A stretch of 64,000 nucleotides of DNA from Modestobacter lapidis (GCA_019779905.1 JABAKE010000013.1:20115-84114), one strand, 5' to 3'; numbered from the stretch's first letter, positions 1 to 8,839 are shown. Notes: a model not told the origin generated them from the sequence alone. Numbers and translations: made by a program.

Positions 1-608
1 TCCTCGCCCCGGTTGTGCGCATCGACCAGCGCGGACAGGTCCGCGACCATGTCCTTGACCGCCTGCATGGCGGCGCCGTCGCCGTCCTGCATCTGCTGCA
101 GCGCCTGCTTCATGCCCTGGAAGGAGCTGTCGAGCACCTCCTGGCGGAGCAGGTCCTGGATCTGCTGGTAGGCCGCGGCGGCCTCCGGCGAGCGCCACCG
201 GTGGTCCTTGAGGGCGCGGACGGCGCCGGCGGTGTCCTGCGGCAGCGAGTCGAGCTCGGCCTCGGCGAGCCTGGCGGCGTCGTCGGGGTCGGGGAAGAGC
301 TCGCGCCGCTCGGCGGCAACGGCGCGGTCGAGCAGCTCCCGGACCTCCTCCAGCGTGCCGTCCATCCGCCCGGCCTGGCGAGCCTGGCGCAGCCGGTCAC
401 GGACCGAGCGGCGCAGCTGGTCCAGACCCGGGCGGCCGTCGACCCCGCGGCGCAGCAGGTCGCGCAGCGCCTCGCGCACGCCGCTGCCGCCCAGCACCGA
501 GTCGCCGAGCTCGTCGACGGCGGCGGCCACGTCGTAGGGCGGGGCCAGCGGATCGGGCCCGCCGTGCCAGCGCCCGTACCGGTACCCCTTGCCAGGGCGG
601 CGCACCAT
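1..608 (-). CDS. VWA-type protein, N-terminal part (partial)
   Basis: Open reading frame running off the window; about 202 residues from an ATG at 608 preceded by GAGGAGGACTG. The visible part begins MVRRPGKGYRYGRW and is helical and charged; the VWA domain itself would lie beyond the window. It sits directly downstream of a MoxR-type ATPase. Such ATPase/VWA pairs (for example Rv0958/Rv0959 in Mycobacterium tuberculosis) act as metal-insertion or remodelling chaperones. The VWA assignment rests on the partner and on the family-typical N-terminus, not on a visible MIDAS motif. Confidence 0.7.
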   Translation of the reverse strand, partial: MVRRPGKGYRYGRWHGGPDPLAPPYDVAAAVDELGDSVLGGSGVREALRDLLRRGVDGRPGLDQLRRSVRDRLRQARQAGRMDGTLEEVRELLDRAVAAERRELFPDPDDAARLAEAELDSLPQDTAGAVRALKDHRWRSPEAAAAYQQIQDLLRQEVLDSSFQGMKQALQQMQDGDGAAMQAVKDMVADLSALVDAHNRGE

Positions 609-683
609 CAGTCCTCCTCGCTGGCGCTCGTCGGCCGACGGCCGACCGCTCTGCTCATGGACGAGCTCGCAAGCTGGCTCATC
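608..683 (-). repeat. Bridging repeat with mini-ORF, copy 1 (ATPase-VWA junction)
   Basis: The 74-bp gap between the ATPase and the VWA gene is filled by a repeat also found at 60523-60598. The two outer blocks (611-635 and 656-683) match the second copy almost exactly, while the 20-bp middle differs. On the minus strand it reads as a 24-residue ORF (ATG at 682, stop 610-608) beginning MSQLASSSM and ending TSASEED. Its ATG follows the ATPase stop directly and its TGA overlaps the ATG of the next gene (TGATG). The repeat also supplies that gene's GGAGGA ribosome-binding site. Confidence 0.7.
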
Positions 684-2149
684 TAGGCCCCGTACACGGT
701 GCGACCGCCGTCGGTGTCCTTGGCCAGCCGGCGGGTCAGGTACAGCCCCTCCAGGGCGAACTCGACCGCGGCGGCGGCCTGCTCGGCGGCCTGCTCGCCC
801 TCCGGAACACCCACCCGGCCCAGCAGCTCGGCGAGCTTCGGGATGGTCCCGAGCTGCCCCAGCAGGGCGGCGGCGGGCACCAGGTCACCGGACTCGACGA
901 CGTCGCCACCGGTGAAGTGTTCCTGCAGGCCGGTCAGGTCGAGCCCGCCGCAGCGGGCGCGGAACGTCTGCGCGGTGGCCTGCCGGAGCAGGTGCTCGAG
1001 CACCTCGACCTCCCGCTCGTCGTCGGGGTCGGAGCCGGCGTCGGCGAACTCCACCTTGCCGCGGCTGGCCGGCACGATGGCGGGCAGGTCGACCACCCGG
1101 GCGACCGGCCGGGTCTCCCCGGCGACCGCCGCGCGGCGGACGGCGGAGGCGGCGATCGTCTCCAGCCCGGCGATGGCGAACCGGGCGCTGACCCCGGAGC
1201 GCTGGTCGACGTGGCTGGACTCGCGCACCAGCCGGGTGAACCGGGCGACGATCTCCACCAGGTGCTCGGGGACGACGGGGGCGTCGAACCCGCCGGGCCC
1301 AGCGGCCGCCCCGAGCCACGTGGTCTGCGCCTCCTGGTGCAGCAGCCGGATCTCGTCGGCGAGCTCGAGCGGGTAGTGGGTGCGCACCTCGGCGCCGAAC
1401 CGGTCCTTGAGCGGGGTGATGATCCGGCCGCGGTTGGTGTAGTCCTCGGGGTTGGCGCTGGCCACCAGGAGTACGTCCAGCGGCAGCCGTACCCGGTAGC
1501 CGCGGATCTGGATGTCTCGTTCCTCGAGCACGTTCAGCAGCGCGACCTGGATCCGCTCGGCGAGGTCGGGCAACTCGTTGATGCTGAAGATGCCGCGGTT
1601 GGTGCGCGGGACGAGCCCGTAGTGCACCGTCTCCGGGTCGCCCAGGGTGCGGCCCTCGGCCACCTTGATCGGGTCGACGTCACCGATCAGGTCGCCCACC
1701 GAGGTGTCGGGGGTGGCCAGCTTCTCGCCGAAGCGGTCGCTGCGGTGCAGCCAGCCGACCGGGGTGGCGTCCCCGTGCGCGGCGATCTGCCGCCGCGCCC
1801 AGACGCTGATCGGAGCGAGCGGGTGCTCGTTGAGCTCGCTGCCGACCAGCACCGGCGTCCACTCGTCGAGCAGGCCGACCAGGGTGCGGATCAGCCGGGT
1901 CTTGCCCTGGCCCCGCTCGCCGAGGAGCACCAGGTCGTGCCCGGCGATCAGCGCCCGCTCGACCTCGGGCAGCACGGTGTCCTCGAACCCGACGATGCCG
2001 GGGAGGGTGGGCTCCCCGGCGGCGAGCCGGGCGAGCAGGTTGGCGCGGATCTCGGCCTTGACCGGCCGGGGCGTGGCTCCGCTGTCGCGGAGCCCGCCCA
2101 GCGTGGTGGGAGCGGGGGCGGGAGCTGCGGCGTCCGTCACCTCGTCCAC
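683..2149 (-). CDS. MoxR/ChlI-type AAA+ ATPase
   Basis: About 488 residues. It has a Walker A motif GERGQGKT, the ELPDLAERIQVALLNVLEER segment of the ChlI/MoxR clade, and SANPEDYTNRGRIITPLKDR as sensor and arginine-finger region. Magnesium-chelatase-like ATPases of this type work with a VWA protein, here the next gene. The open frame extends to 2440 but overlaps the divergent ilvA start, so I chose the GTG at 2149 (VDEVTDAAAP); GTG at 2140 is equally possible. No clear Shine-Dalgarno is seen before either. Substrate unknown. Confidence 0.85.
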   Translation of the reverse strand: MDEVTDAAAPAPAPTTLGGLRDSGATPRPVKAEIRANLLARLAAGEPTLPGIVGFEDTVLPEVERALIAGHDLVLLGERGQGKTRLIRTLVGLLDEWTPVLVGSELNEHPLAPISVWARRQIAAHGDATPVGWLHRSDRFGEKLATPDTSVGDLIGDVDPIKVAEGRTLGDPETVHYGLVPRTNRGIFSINELPDLAERIQVALLNVLEERDIQIRGYRVRLPLDVLLVASANPEDYTNRGRIITPLKDRFGAEVRTHYPLELADEIRLLHQEAQTTWLGAAAGPGGFDAPVVPEHLVEIVARFTRLVRESSHVDQRSGVSARFAIAGLETIAASAVRRAAVAGETRPVARVVDLPAIVPASRGKVEFADAGSDPDDEREVEVLEHLLRQATAQTFRARCGGLDLTGLQEHFTGGDVVESGDLVPAAALLGQLGTIPKLAELLGRVGVPEGEQAAEQAAAAVEFALEGLYLTRRLAKDTDGGRTVYGA

Positions 2150-2267
2150 GGTACGACGGTGGTGCGCCCTGTCGTCCTCCGGACGACGCCGCGACCAACT
2201 GCCGTCCCCCGGCACGGCAGCCGTCGTCCGGTCCTCCTCGACGCCCGGGTGCTGCGATGATCGCGAC

Positions 2268-3491
2268 ATGCCCGCTGCCGCCGTCCCCCTCGTGACCGGT
2301 GCCGACGTCGAGTCGGCCGCGGAGCTGCTGCGCGGCGTCGTCCGGCACACCCCGCTGGAGCACTCGCGGGCGCTCGCCGACCGGGTCGGCGGCCCGGTCT
2401 GGCTCAAGTGCGAGAACCTGCAGCGGGCCGGGTCGTTCAAGATCCGCGGGGCCTACACCCGGATCTCCCGGCTCGGCGACGCCGACCGGGCGCGGGGTGT
2501 GGTCGCCGCCAGCGCCGGCAATCACGCCCAGGGCGTGGCCCTGGCCGCCCGGCAGCTGGGCGCCGGGGCGACCGTATTCATGCCCGAGTCCGCGCCGCTG
2601 CCGAAGGTGGCCGCCACCCGGGGCTACGGGGCCGATGTGCGCCTCGGCGGGCCGACGCTGACCGAGGCGCTGCTCGCTGCGACGGAGTTCGCCGAGGAGA
2701 CCGGCGCGGTTCTCATCCACCCCTTCGACCACCCCGACGTGATCGCCGGACAGGGCACCGTGGGCCTGGAGGTGCTCGAGCAGTGCCCCGACGCCGCCAC
2801 CGTGGTCGTCTGCACCGGCGGTGGTGGGCTGGTGTCCGGGATCGCCGCCGCGGTCCGGGCCCGCCGGCCGGACGTGCGGGTGGTGGCCGTGCAGGCGGCC
2901 GGGGCCGCTGCCTTTCCGGCCTCGCTGGCCGCGGGGCGGCCGGTCCGGCTGGCGTCGATGACCACCATGGCCGACGGGATCGCCGTCGCCGCCCCCGGCG
3001 ACCTGACCCTCGCCCACGTCGCCGGCCTGGTCGACGAGGTCCGCACGGTCAGCGAGCACGACCTCTCCCGCGCCCTCCTGTTCTGCCTGGAGCGGGCCAA
3101 GCTGGTCGTCGAGCCCGCCGGGGTGGCCGCGGTCGCCGCCGTGCTCGCCGATCCCGCGGCGTTCCGGCCGCCGGTGGTGGCGGTGGTCTCCGGCGGCAAC
3201 ATCGACCCGCTGCTGATGCTCAAGGTGGTGCAGCACGGCATGGCCGCCGCCGGCCGGTACCTGTCGCTGCGGGTCCGGGTGCCCGACCGGCCGGGATCGC
3301 TGGCCGCGCTGCTCGCCGAGCTGGCCGGCCTGGCGGCCAACGTGCTGTCGGTCGAGCACGAGCGGACGACGGCGCAGCTGGATCTCGGGGAGGTGGAGAT
3401 CGCGGTGCACGTGGAGACCCGCGGCCCCGACCACGCCGCGCACGTGCTATCCGCCCTGGGCACCGCGGGGTACGCCGTCCGCGCCGACTGA
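2268..3491 (+). CDS. ilvA: Threonine ammonia-lyase (threonine dehydratase)
   Basis: 407 residues. A PLP-dependent enzyme deaminating L-threonine to 2-oxobutanoate, the entry step to isoleucine. The PLP lysine lies in GSFKIRGAY (K58), the phosphate-binding loop is SAGNHAQG, and a Gly-rich CTGGGGLVSG follows. The last ~80 residues (YLSLRVRVPDRPGSL onwards) form an ACT-type regulatory domain, as in the short IlvA/TdcB-like form with a single ACT domain. ATG at 2268 fits the start of the conserved region. Transcribed divergently from the ATPase gene; a 60-bp repeat follows 5 bp after the stop. Confidence 0.93.
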   Translation: MPAAAVPLVTGADVESAAELLRGVVRHTPLEHSRALADRVGGPVWLKCENLQRAGSFKIRGAYTRISRLGDADRARGVVAASAGNHAQGVALAARQLGAGATVFMPESAPLPKVAATRGYGADVRLGGPTLTEALLAATEFAEETGAVLIHPFDHPDVIAGQGTVGLEVLEQCPDAATVVVCTGGGGLVSGIAAAVRARRPDVRVVAVQAAGAAAFPASLAAGRPVRLASMTTMADGIAVAAPGDLTLAHVAGLVDEVRTVSEHDLSRALLFCLERAKLVVEPAGVAAVAAVLADPAAFRPPVVAVVSGGNIDPLLMLKVVQHGMAAAGRYLSLRVRVPDRPGSLAALLAELAGLAANVLSVEHERTTAQLDLGEVEIAVHVETRGPDHAAHVLSALGTAGYAVRAD

Positions 3492-3495
3492 AGAA

Positions 3496-3555
3496 GTCGA
3501 AGGACCCCGTCCTCCCCGCCCCTCGCACGCTCGGGGCGGGCCCCTGGACGGGGCC
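3496..3555 (+). repeat. Intergenic double-hairpin repeat, copy 1 (possible terminator)
   Basis: Starts 5 bp after the ilvA stop. The outer arms GACCCCGTCC and GGACGGGGCC pair with one mismatch; the inner arms are CCGCCCC and GGGGCGG. Related copies are at 5646-5704 and 41953-42009, all keeping the GAAGGAC start and the central CCTCGC..GCTCGGG. Arm changes between copies are partly compensatory, which supports a folded structure. Confidence 0.7.
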
Positions 3556-3754
3556 GTGCCCCCCACCGCTCGCGAGCTCGCAGCGGGACCGTGCAGAGCG
3601 GCCGTCTCCCGGCCCGACCGATGAGTTCGGCCGGTCGCCCCGGTCCGGTACCCGAGCGCCGTACCCGGCGCCGGAGTCGAAGGAGATGACGTGCAGCTGC
3701 TGCCCCGGCCCGCCGGGCCGGAGAAACCAGTTCGGAACTGTCGGTGGGGAGCCC

Positions 3755-3760
3755 TAGCGT
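3755..3760 (+). promoter_or_regulatory. Putative -10 box of the drrA-like gene
   Basis: TAGCGT lies 7 nt before the ATG at 3768, with no Shine-Dalgarno between. This spacing is typical of leaderless actinobacterial transcripts. Confidence 0.45.
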
Positions 3761-3767
3761 GCCTGGC

Positions 3768-4781
3768 ATGACCAACGCCGTCGTCGTCGAAGGCCTCGTC
3801 AAGCGGTTCGGTGCCACCACCGCGCTCGACGGGGTGGGGTTCACCGTCGCCGAGGGCACCGTGCTGGGGCTGCTGGGGCCCAACGGCGCCGGGAAGACGA
3901 CGGTGGTGCGCATCCTCAGCACGCTGATGCGGGCCGATGCCGGCCGCGCCGAGGTGGCCGGCCTGGACGTGGTCCGGCAGGCCGGTGAGGTCCGGGCCTC
4001 GATCGGGCTCACCGGGCAGTACGCCGCGGTCGACGAGTACCTCACCGGGAGCGAGAACCTGGAGATGGTCGGGCAGCTCTACCGGCTGGGCAAGCGTGAG
4101 TCGCGGGCCCGGGCCGGGCAGCTGCTCGAGCGGTTCGAGCTCACCGACGCCGCCCGCCGCCCGGCGAAGACGTACTCCGGTGGCATGCGCCGCCGGCTGG
4201 ACATCGCCGCCTCGCTGATCGCCCGCCCTCGGGTGCTCTTCCTCGACGAGCCGACCACCGGGCTCGACCCGCGCAGCCGGCTGGGCATGTGGGAGTTCAT
4301 CGCCGACCTCGTCCAGGACGGGACGACGATCTTGCTCACCACCCAGTACCTGGAGGAGGCCGACCGGCTCGCCGACCGGATGGTGGTCATCGACCGCGGC
4401 CAGGTCATCGCCCGCGGCACCGCCGACGAGCTGAAGGCCCAGGTCGGTGGTGAGCGGCTGGAGCTCACCGTGGCAACCGTCGAGCAGCTGGTCCTCGCCG
4501 CCGAAGCGCTGCGCCCGCTGGCGCAGGCCGAGATGCGGCGGGACGAGCAGACCCGGCGGCTGTCGATGCCGGTGAGCGGAGGCACCGAGACACTCGCCGA
4601 GGCGCTGCATCGGCTGTCGGCCACCAGCGTGCAGGTCCTCGACATCGGCCTGCGCCGCCCCGACCTCGATGATGTCTTCCTCACCCTCACCGGGCACGCC
4701 GCGGAGGACGCGGCCCCGCCCACCGATCCGGCCGATCCCGTCGAGCCATCGCTTCCCGTCGGTACAGGAGCACCCCGATGA
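3768..4781 (+). CDS. ABC transporter ATP-binding protein, DrrA (daunorubicin resistance) family
   Basis: 337 residues. Walker A GPNGAGKTT, signature YSGGMRRRLDIAASL, Walker B VLFLDEPTTGLDP, and the C-terminal extension typical of DrrA-type exporters. It should energise the DrrB-like permease encoded downstream; export of a lipid or drug-like compound is the family role, and the substrate cannot be told from sequence. The ATG at 3768 (MTNAVVVEGLVKRFG) is preferred to an upstream GTG at 3744 because of the -10 box just before it. Its stop overlaps a mini-ORF that links it to the permease gene. Confidence 0.9.
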   Translation: MTNAVVVEGLVKRFGATTALDGVGFTVAEGTVLGLLGPNGAGKTTVVRILSTLMRADAGRAEVAGLDVVRQAGEVRASIGLTGQYAAVDEYLTGSENLEMVGQLYRLGKRESRARAGQLLERFELTDAARRPAKTYSGGMRRRLDIAASLIARPRVLFLDEPTTGLDPRSRLGMWEFIADLVQDGTTILLTTQYLEEADRLADRMVVIDRGQVIARGTADELKAQVGGERLELTVATVEQLVLAAEALRPLAQAEMRRDEQTRRLSMPVSGGTETLAEALHRLSATSVQVLDIGLRRPDLDDVFLTLTGHAAEDAAPPTDPADPVEPSLPVGTGAPR

Positions 4782-4837
4782 AATACCTGACAGCGCGGCA
4801 AGGCCGTTCCGCTCCCGCGCCGGAGGCAGGTCGATGA
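4778..4837 (+). CDS. Possible 19-residue bridging mini-ORF between ABC ATPase and permease
   Basis: ATG overlaps the stop of the ATPase gene (ATGA) and its TGA overlaps the ATG of the permease gene (ATGA). An AGGAG lies 8 nt upstream. The peptide begins MKYLTARQGR and ends APEAGR; there is no recognisable domain. It may be a translational coupling device rather than a functional peptide. Confidence 0.35.
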   Translation: MKYLTARQGRSAPAPEAGR

Positions 4838-5640
4838 GCACCGTGGCCCAGACGATCTCCGACAGCGTCACCATCACCCGGCGCAACCTGATCAAGGTCA
4901 AGCGCGTCCCCGACCTGATCGTCTTCGCGACGCTGTCGCCGATCATGTTCGTGCTGCTGTTCCGCTACGTGTTCGGCGGCGCGATCCAGGTACCCGGCGA
5001 CGTCCCCTACGCGGAGTTCCTGCTGCCCGGGATCTTCGCCCAGACGGTGGTGCTCGGGTCGACCGTCACCGGCGCCAGCATCGCCGAGGACCTGCAGAAG
5101 GGGCTCATCGACCGGTTCCGGTCCCTGCCGATGTCCCGCTCGGCGGTGCTCATCGGCCGCACCGTCGCCGATCTCGGCCTCAACGTCATCTCGATCGTCG
5201 TGATGGCGCTCACCGGCCTGGTCGTGGGCTGGCGGATCAGGTCCTCGGTGCCCGAAGCGGCGGCGGGCTTCCTGGTCCTACTCCTGCTGGCCTTCTCCAT
5301 CAGCTGGCTGATGGCCCTGGTCGGTCTCCTGGTCCGCACCCCCGAGGTGGTCAACAACGCCAGCTTCATGGTGCTCTTCCCGCTGACGTTCATCGCCAAC
5401 ACCTTCGTTCCGCTGGAGAGCTTCCCCCCGGTGCTGCGCACCTTCGCCGAGTGGAACCCGGTGTCCGCGGTCGTCCAGGCGGCCCGCAACCTGTTCGGCA
5501 ACACCCTCCCCGGTGCGCCGGTGCCGGACGCCTGGTCGCTGCAGCACCCGGTGCTCTACACGGTGCTCTGGACCGCCCTGATCCTGGTCGTGTTCGTGCC
5601 GCTGTCGGTCCGGGCCTATCAGCGGACCTCCACCCGCTGA
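4834..5640 (+). CDS. ABC-2 type permease, DrrB family
   Basis: 268 residues with about six membrane segments, starting MSTVAQTISDSVTITRRNL, as in DrrB-type permeases (N-terminal cytoplasmic stretch, then transmembrane helices, FIANTFVPLESFP before the last helices). Partner of the preceding ATPase. GGAGGCAG lies 7 nt before the ATG. Followed after 5 bp by a 60-bp repeat. Confidence 0.9.
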   Translation: MSTVAQTISDSVTITRRNLIKVKRVPDLIVFATLSPIMFVLLFRYVFGGAIQVPGDVPYAEFLLPGIFAQTVVLGSTVTGASIAEDLQKGLIDRFRSLPMSRSAVLIGRTVADLGLNVISIVVMALTGLVVGWRIRSSVPEAAAGFLVLLLLAFSISWLMALVGLLVRTPEVVNNASFMVLFPLTFIANTFVPLESFPPVLRTFAEWNPVSAVVQAARNLFGNTLPGAPVPDAWSLQHPVLYTVLWTALILVVFVPLSVRAYQRTSTR

Positions 5641-5645
5641 GAAAG

Positions 5646-5704
5646 GTCGAAGGACCCCGTCCTCCTCCTCCCTCGCAAGCTCGGGTGAGCCTCGGGACGG
5701 GGCC
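5646..5704 (+). repeat. Intergenic double-hairpin repeat, copy 2
   Basis: Begins 5 bp after the permease stop. It shares GTCGAAGGACCCCGTCC with copy 1, a central CCTCGCAAGCTCGGG and a closing GGGACGGGGCC. Position and structure suggest a terminator or REP-like element. Confidence 0.7.
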
Positions 5705-5765
5705 ATCCGGAGCTCGCGACGGGTCCCTGCCGGAAGGCCGCGCGCGCAGGCGGAGGATGGGGGCG

Positions 5766-7844
5766 ATGAGCACCGCTGATCCGGTCACCGCGCCGGCCGC
5801 CGCCACCCTGCCCCCGTCCAACCCGCTCGCCGAGCCCTCCGCGCTGCCCTACGCCCTGCCGCCGTTCGCCGAGATCACCCTCGACCACTGCCGGGAGGCA
5901 CTGCTCGCCGGGATGGCGGGGCAGCGCGCGGAGGTGGCCGCGCTGGTCGCCACCCCCGAGCCGCCCACCGTCGAGAACACGATCGTCGCCCTGGAGCGCT
6001 CCGGGCAGCTGCTGGGCCGGGCCGAGGCGGTCTTCTACAACCTCGCCTCGTCGAACTCCTCCGACCGGCTGCGGGAGATCGAGCGCGAGATCGCTCCGCT
6101 CGCCGCCGCGCACTCCGACGCGCTGCGGCTCGACCCGGCGCTGTTCGCCCGGGTCGACGCGGTCCACCAGCAGCGGCACGGCGCCGGGCTGGACGCGGAG
6201 TCCCTGCGGCTGGTGGAGCGCTACCACCTCGATTTCGTGCTGGCCGGTGCCGGGCTGGACGAGGCCGGCCGCGAGGAGCTCCGCCGGCTCAACCAGCGGC
6301 TGTCGGAGCTGTCGACGACGTTCGGCCAGAACCTGCACGTGGCCACCGAGGCGGCGGCCGTCCTGGTCACCGACGCCGCCGAGCTCGACGGGCTCACCCC
6401 CGCCGAGGTCGGGGCGGCGGCCGGCGCGGCCACCGAACGCGGCTCGGCCGGGGCGTACCTGATCCCGCTGGTCCTGCCCAGCGGGCAGCCGGTGCTCGCC
6501 AAGCTCCGCAACCGCGCACTGCGACGCCGGGTGCACGAGGCGTCGGTCACCCGAGCGTCGTCCGGTGAGCACGACAACGGCCCGGTCGCCGCCGAGATCG
6601 CGCACGTCCGGGCGGTGCGGGCCCGGTTGCTGGGGCACGCGACGCACGCCGACCTGATCGCCGCGGACCAGACGGCGAAGACCTCGGCCGCGGTCGACGA
6701 GCTGCTGGCGGCCCTGGTTCCCCCCGCCGTCAGCAACGCGCAGGCCGAGGCCGCAGTGCTCGCCGAGCTGGCCACGGCCGACGGGATCGAGCTGGCGCCC
6801 TGGGACTGGGCCTTCTACTCCGAGCGGGTGCGCGCCGAGCGGTACGCCGTCGACCGCGCCTCGCTGCGGCCGTGGTTCGAGCTGGACCGGGTCCTGGTCG
6901 ACGGCGTCTTCCGGGCCGCCGAGCTGCTCTACGGCTACACCTTCACCCCGCGTCCCGACCTGGCCGGCTACCACCCCGACGTCCGGGTGTGGGAGGTGCA
7001 CGGGGCCGGCGGGGAGCCGGTCGGGCTGTACCTGGGCGACTACTTCGCCCGCGAGGGCAAGCGCGGTGGCGCCTGGATGAACTCCTTCGTCACCCAGTCG
7101 CAGCTGCTGGACACCCGGCCGGTCGTGGTGAACAACCTCAATGTGACCCGCCCGGCAGCGGGGCAGCCGGCGCTGCTGACCCTCGACGAGGTCACCACGC
7201 TGTTCCACGAGTTCGGGCACGCGCTGCACGGGCTGTTCTCGCACGTCACCTACCCCCGCTTCGCCGGTACCAGCGTGCCCCGGGACTTCGTGGAGTTCCC
7301 CAGCCAGGTCAACGAGATGTGGGCGCTGTGGCCGGAGGTCCTGGCCGGTTACGCCCGGCACGTGGAATCCGGTGAGCCGCTGTCGGCGGACGTGGTGGGG
7401 GCGATCGAGGCCGCGTCGCTGTGGGGTGAGGGCTTCGCGACGCTGGAGTACCTGGCGGCGACCCTGCTCGACCAGGCGTGGCACCGGCTGGACCCGGAAA
7501 CCGCCGTTCCGGATGCCCAGGCGTTCGAGGCCCGCGCACTGGCCGACGCCGGGGTCTCCTCCGCTCTCGTCCCGCCGCGCTACCGGACGACGTACTTCCA
7601 GCACGTCTTCGCCGGTGGCTACTCGGCGGGCTACTACTCCTACATCTGGTCGGAGGTGCTCGACGCCGACACGGTCGAGTGGTTCCGGGAGAACGGCGGG
7701 CTGACCCGGGCCAACGGTGACGTCTTCCGCGACCGGCTGCTGTCCCGCGGTGGATCGGTGGACCCGCTGGGCGCCTTCCGCGCCGTCCGCGGGCGCCCCG
7801 CCGACACCGGCCCGCTCTTGAGGCGGAGAGGACTGGCCGCGTAG
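5766..7844 (+). CDS. M3 family metallopeptidase (oligopeptidase A / dipeptidyl carboxypeptidase type)
   Basis: 692 residues, the normal length for this family. Zinc site HEFGH inside TLFHEFGHALHGLFSHV, with the downstream FVEFPSQVNE supplying the third ligand Glu. The C-terminal GGYSAGYYSYIWSEVLDAD is characteristic of the M3A substrate-binding loop. It should degrade short peptides in the cytoplasm. GGAGG ends 9 nt before the ATG at 5766; the upstream ATG at 5757 lies too close to it. Confidence 0.92.
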   Translation: MSTADPVTAPAAATLPPSNPLAEPSALPYALPPFAEITLDHCREALLAGMAGQRAEVAALVATPEPPTVENTIVALERSGQLLGRAEAVFYNLASSNSSDRLREIEREIAPLAAAHSDALRLDPALFARVDAVHQQRHGAGLDAESLRLVERYHLDFVLAGAGLDEAGREELRRLNQRLSELSTTFGQNLHVATEAAAVLVTDAAELDGLTPAEVGAAAGAATERGSAGAYLIPLVLPSGQPVLAKLRNRALRRRVHEASVTRASSGEHDNGPVAAEIAHVRAVRARLLGHATHADLIAADQTAKTSAAVDELLAALVPPAVSNAQAEAAVLAELATADGIELAPWDWAFYSERVRAERYAVDRASLRPWFELDRVLVDGVFRAAELLYGYTFTPRPDLAGYHPDVRVWEVHGAGGEPVGLYLGDYFAREGKRGGAWMNSFVTQSQLLDTRPVVVNNLNVTRPAAGQPALLTLDEVTTLFHEFGHALHGLFSHVTYPRFAGTSVPRDFVEFPSQVNEMWALWPEVLAGYARHVESGEPLSADVVGAIEAASLWGEGFATLEYLAATLLDQAWHRLDPETAVPDAQAFEARALADAGVSSALVPPRYRTTYFQHVFAGGYSAGYYSYIWSEVLDADTVEWFRENGGLTRANGDVFRDRLLSRGGSVDPLGAFRAVRGRPADTGPLLRRRGLAA

Positions 7845-7955
7845 ATCGAGAATCGGCGCGGAAGCGCCTGAGGAGTTCTGGGTGGGGGCCGTAGGCCTCC
7901 GACCGGAACTCCTCGCAGCGGCTCATCGGCGGTCGGGGACGGTTCCTGGCCGCGG

Positions 7956-7974
7956 TGCGATCCGGAGGATCGCA
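7956..7974. repeat. GGA-loop hairpin, copy 1
   Basis: Perfect 8-bp stem TGCGATCC/GGATCGCA around a GGA loop, preceded by CCTGGCCGCGGTG (7945-7957). A second hairpin with the same loop and the same flank but a different stem lies at 31779-31797. Sits 17 bp beyond the stop of the RNHCP gene, so it may end that transcript. Confidence 0.6.
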
Positions 7975-7991
7975 ATGTGCACAGCCCGCAC

Positions 7992-8315
7992 TCACAACCA
8001 AGGGAGGGCGAGCACCAGGTCCAGGTCGTCGGGGGCGGCACCCTCGCGGACCAGGCGGTTGGGCTGCCGGTGGCCGCAGACGGTGCAGCGGTGCACCACC
8101 TGCCAGCCCTTGCCCGACTTCTCCACCAGCCCGATCGGCTCCATCTGCCCGCGGCACTCGCTGGCCCGGTCACCGGGCAGTTCGTCGACGTGCAGCGACC
8201 ACAGGCACCACGGGCAGTGGTTGCGGTAGTGACCGTCGGTGTTCGCCGGCACCGGGGTGGCGCAGTGGGCGCACGGAAAGGAGGTGTTCTCCGCCTGACG
8301 GGACCGTGCGCCCAC
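7992..8315 (-). CDS. RNHCP domain protein (zinc-ribbon-like)
   Basis: 107 residues from a GTG at 8315. Two Cys pairs near the N-terminus (CAHC, then CPWC in YRNHCPWCLWS) give the family its RNHCP name, and a further CTVCGHRQPNRL lies near the C-terminus. A small cytoplasmic, probably zinc-binding protein of unknown function. Located 17 bp downstream of greA on the same strand. Confidence 0.85.
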   Translation of the reverse strand: MGARSRQAENTSFPCAHCATPVPANTDGHYRNHCPWCLWSLHVDELPGDRASECRGQMEPIGLVEKSGKGWQVVHRCTVCGHRQPNRLVREGAAPDDLDLVLALPWL

Positions 8316-8332
8316 CTGCCGTGCCCCGCTCG

Positions 8333-8839
8333 TCAGGGGACGAAGGGCTCGACGCCCAGCACCTTCACCGAGATGTCCCGGCCATTGGGTGCCTGGTACG
8401 TCACCGTCTCGCCGGGGGCGGCCCCGACGATCGCCGAACCCAGCGCCGACTCGGGGGAGTAGACCGTCAGCTCCGTGGTGCCGGCGATCTCGCGCGAGCC
8501 GAGCAGGAACTTCTCGGTGTCGTCCTCGTCGCCCTCGAAGGCGATCGTGATGACCGTGCCGAGCGCGGCGTTCGTCGCCGTCGTGGGCGGCTCACCGACG
8601 CGCGCCTTGCGCAGCAGGTCGGTGAGCTGCCGGATCCGGCCCTCCTGCTTGCCCTGCTCCTCGCGGGCGGCGTGGTACCCGCCGTTCTCCTTGAGGTCGC
8701 CCTCTTCGCGGCGGTCGTTGATCTCCTTGGCCATGGCCGGGCGGTTGGCCACCAGCTGGTCGAGCTCGGCCTTCAGCCGGTCGTGGGCCGTCTGCGTCAG
8801 CCAGACGCCCGGGTCCTGCTCGTCAGTGGGGGTGGACAC
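8333..8839 (-). CDS. greA: Transcription elongation factor GreA
   Basis: 168 residues. N-terminal coiled coil with the catalytic tip EGDLKENGGYHAAREEQ, then the globular FKBP-like domain ending NGRDISVKVLGVEP. It enters the RNA polymerase secondary channel and stimulates cleavage of backtracked transcripts. ATG at 8839. Divergent from mca across a 183-bp gap, the same arrangement as Rv1080c/Rv1082 in mycobacteria. Confidence 0.95.
   Translation of the reverse strand: MSTPTDEQDPGVWLTQTAHDRLKAELDQLVANRPAMAKEINDRREEGDLKENGGYHAAREEQGKQEGRIRQLTDLLRKARVGEPPTTATNAALGTVITIAFEGDEDDTEKFLLGSREIAGTTELTVYSPESALGSAIVGAAPGETVTYQAPNGRDISVKVLGVEPFVP

Noticed and set aside
15..686. Long plus-strand open frame opposite the ATPase/VWA genes
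   Set aside because: It is an antisense shadow; the minus strand carries recognisable protein with a ribosome-binding site.
2624..4045. Minus-strand frame spanning ilvA and the ABC ATPase
   Set aside because: Antisense to two well-supported genes, with Ser/Arg/Thr-rich shadow composition.
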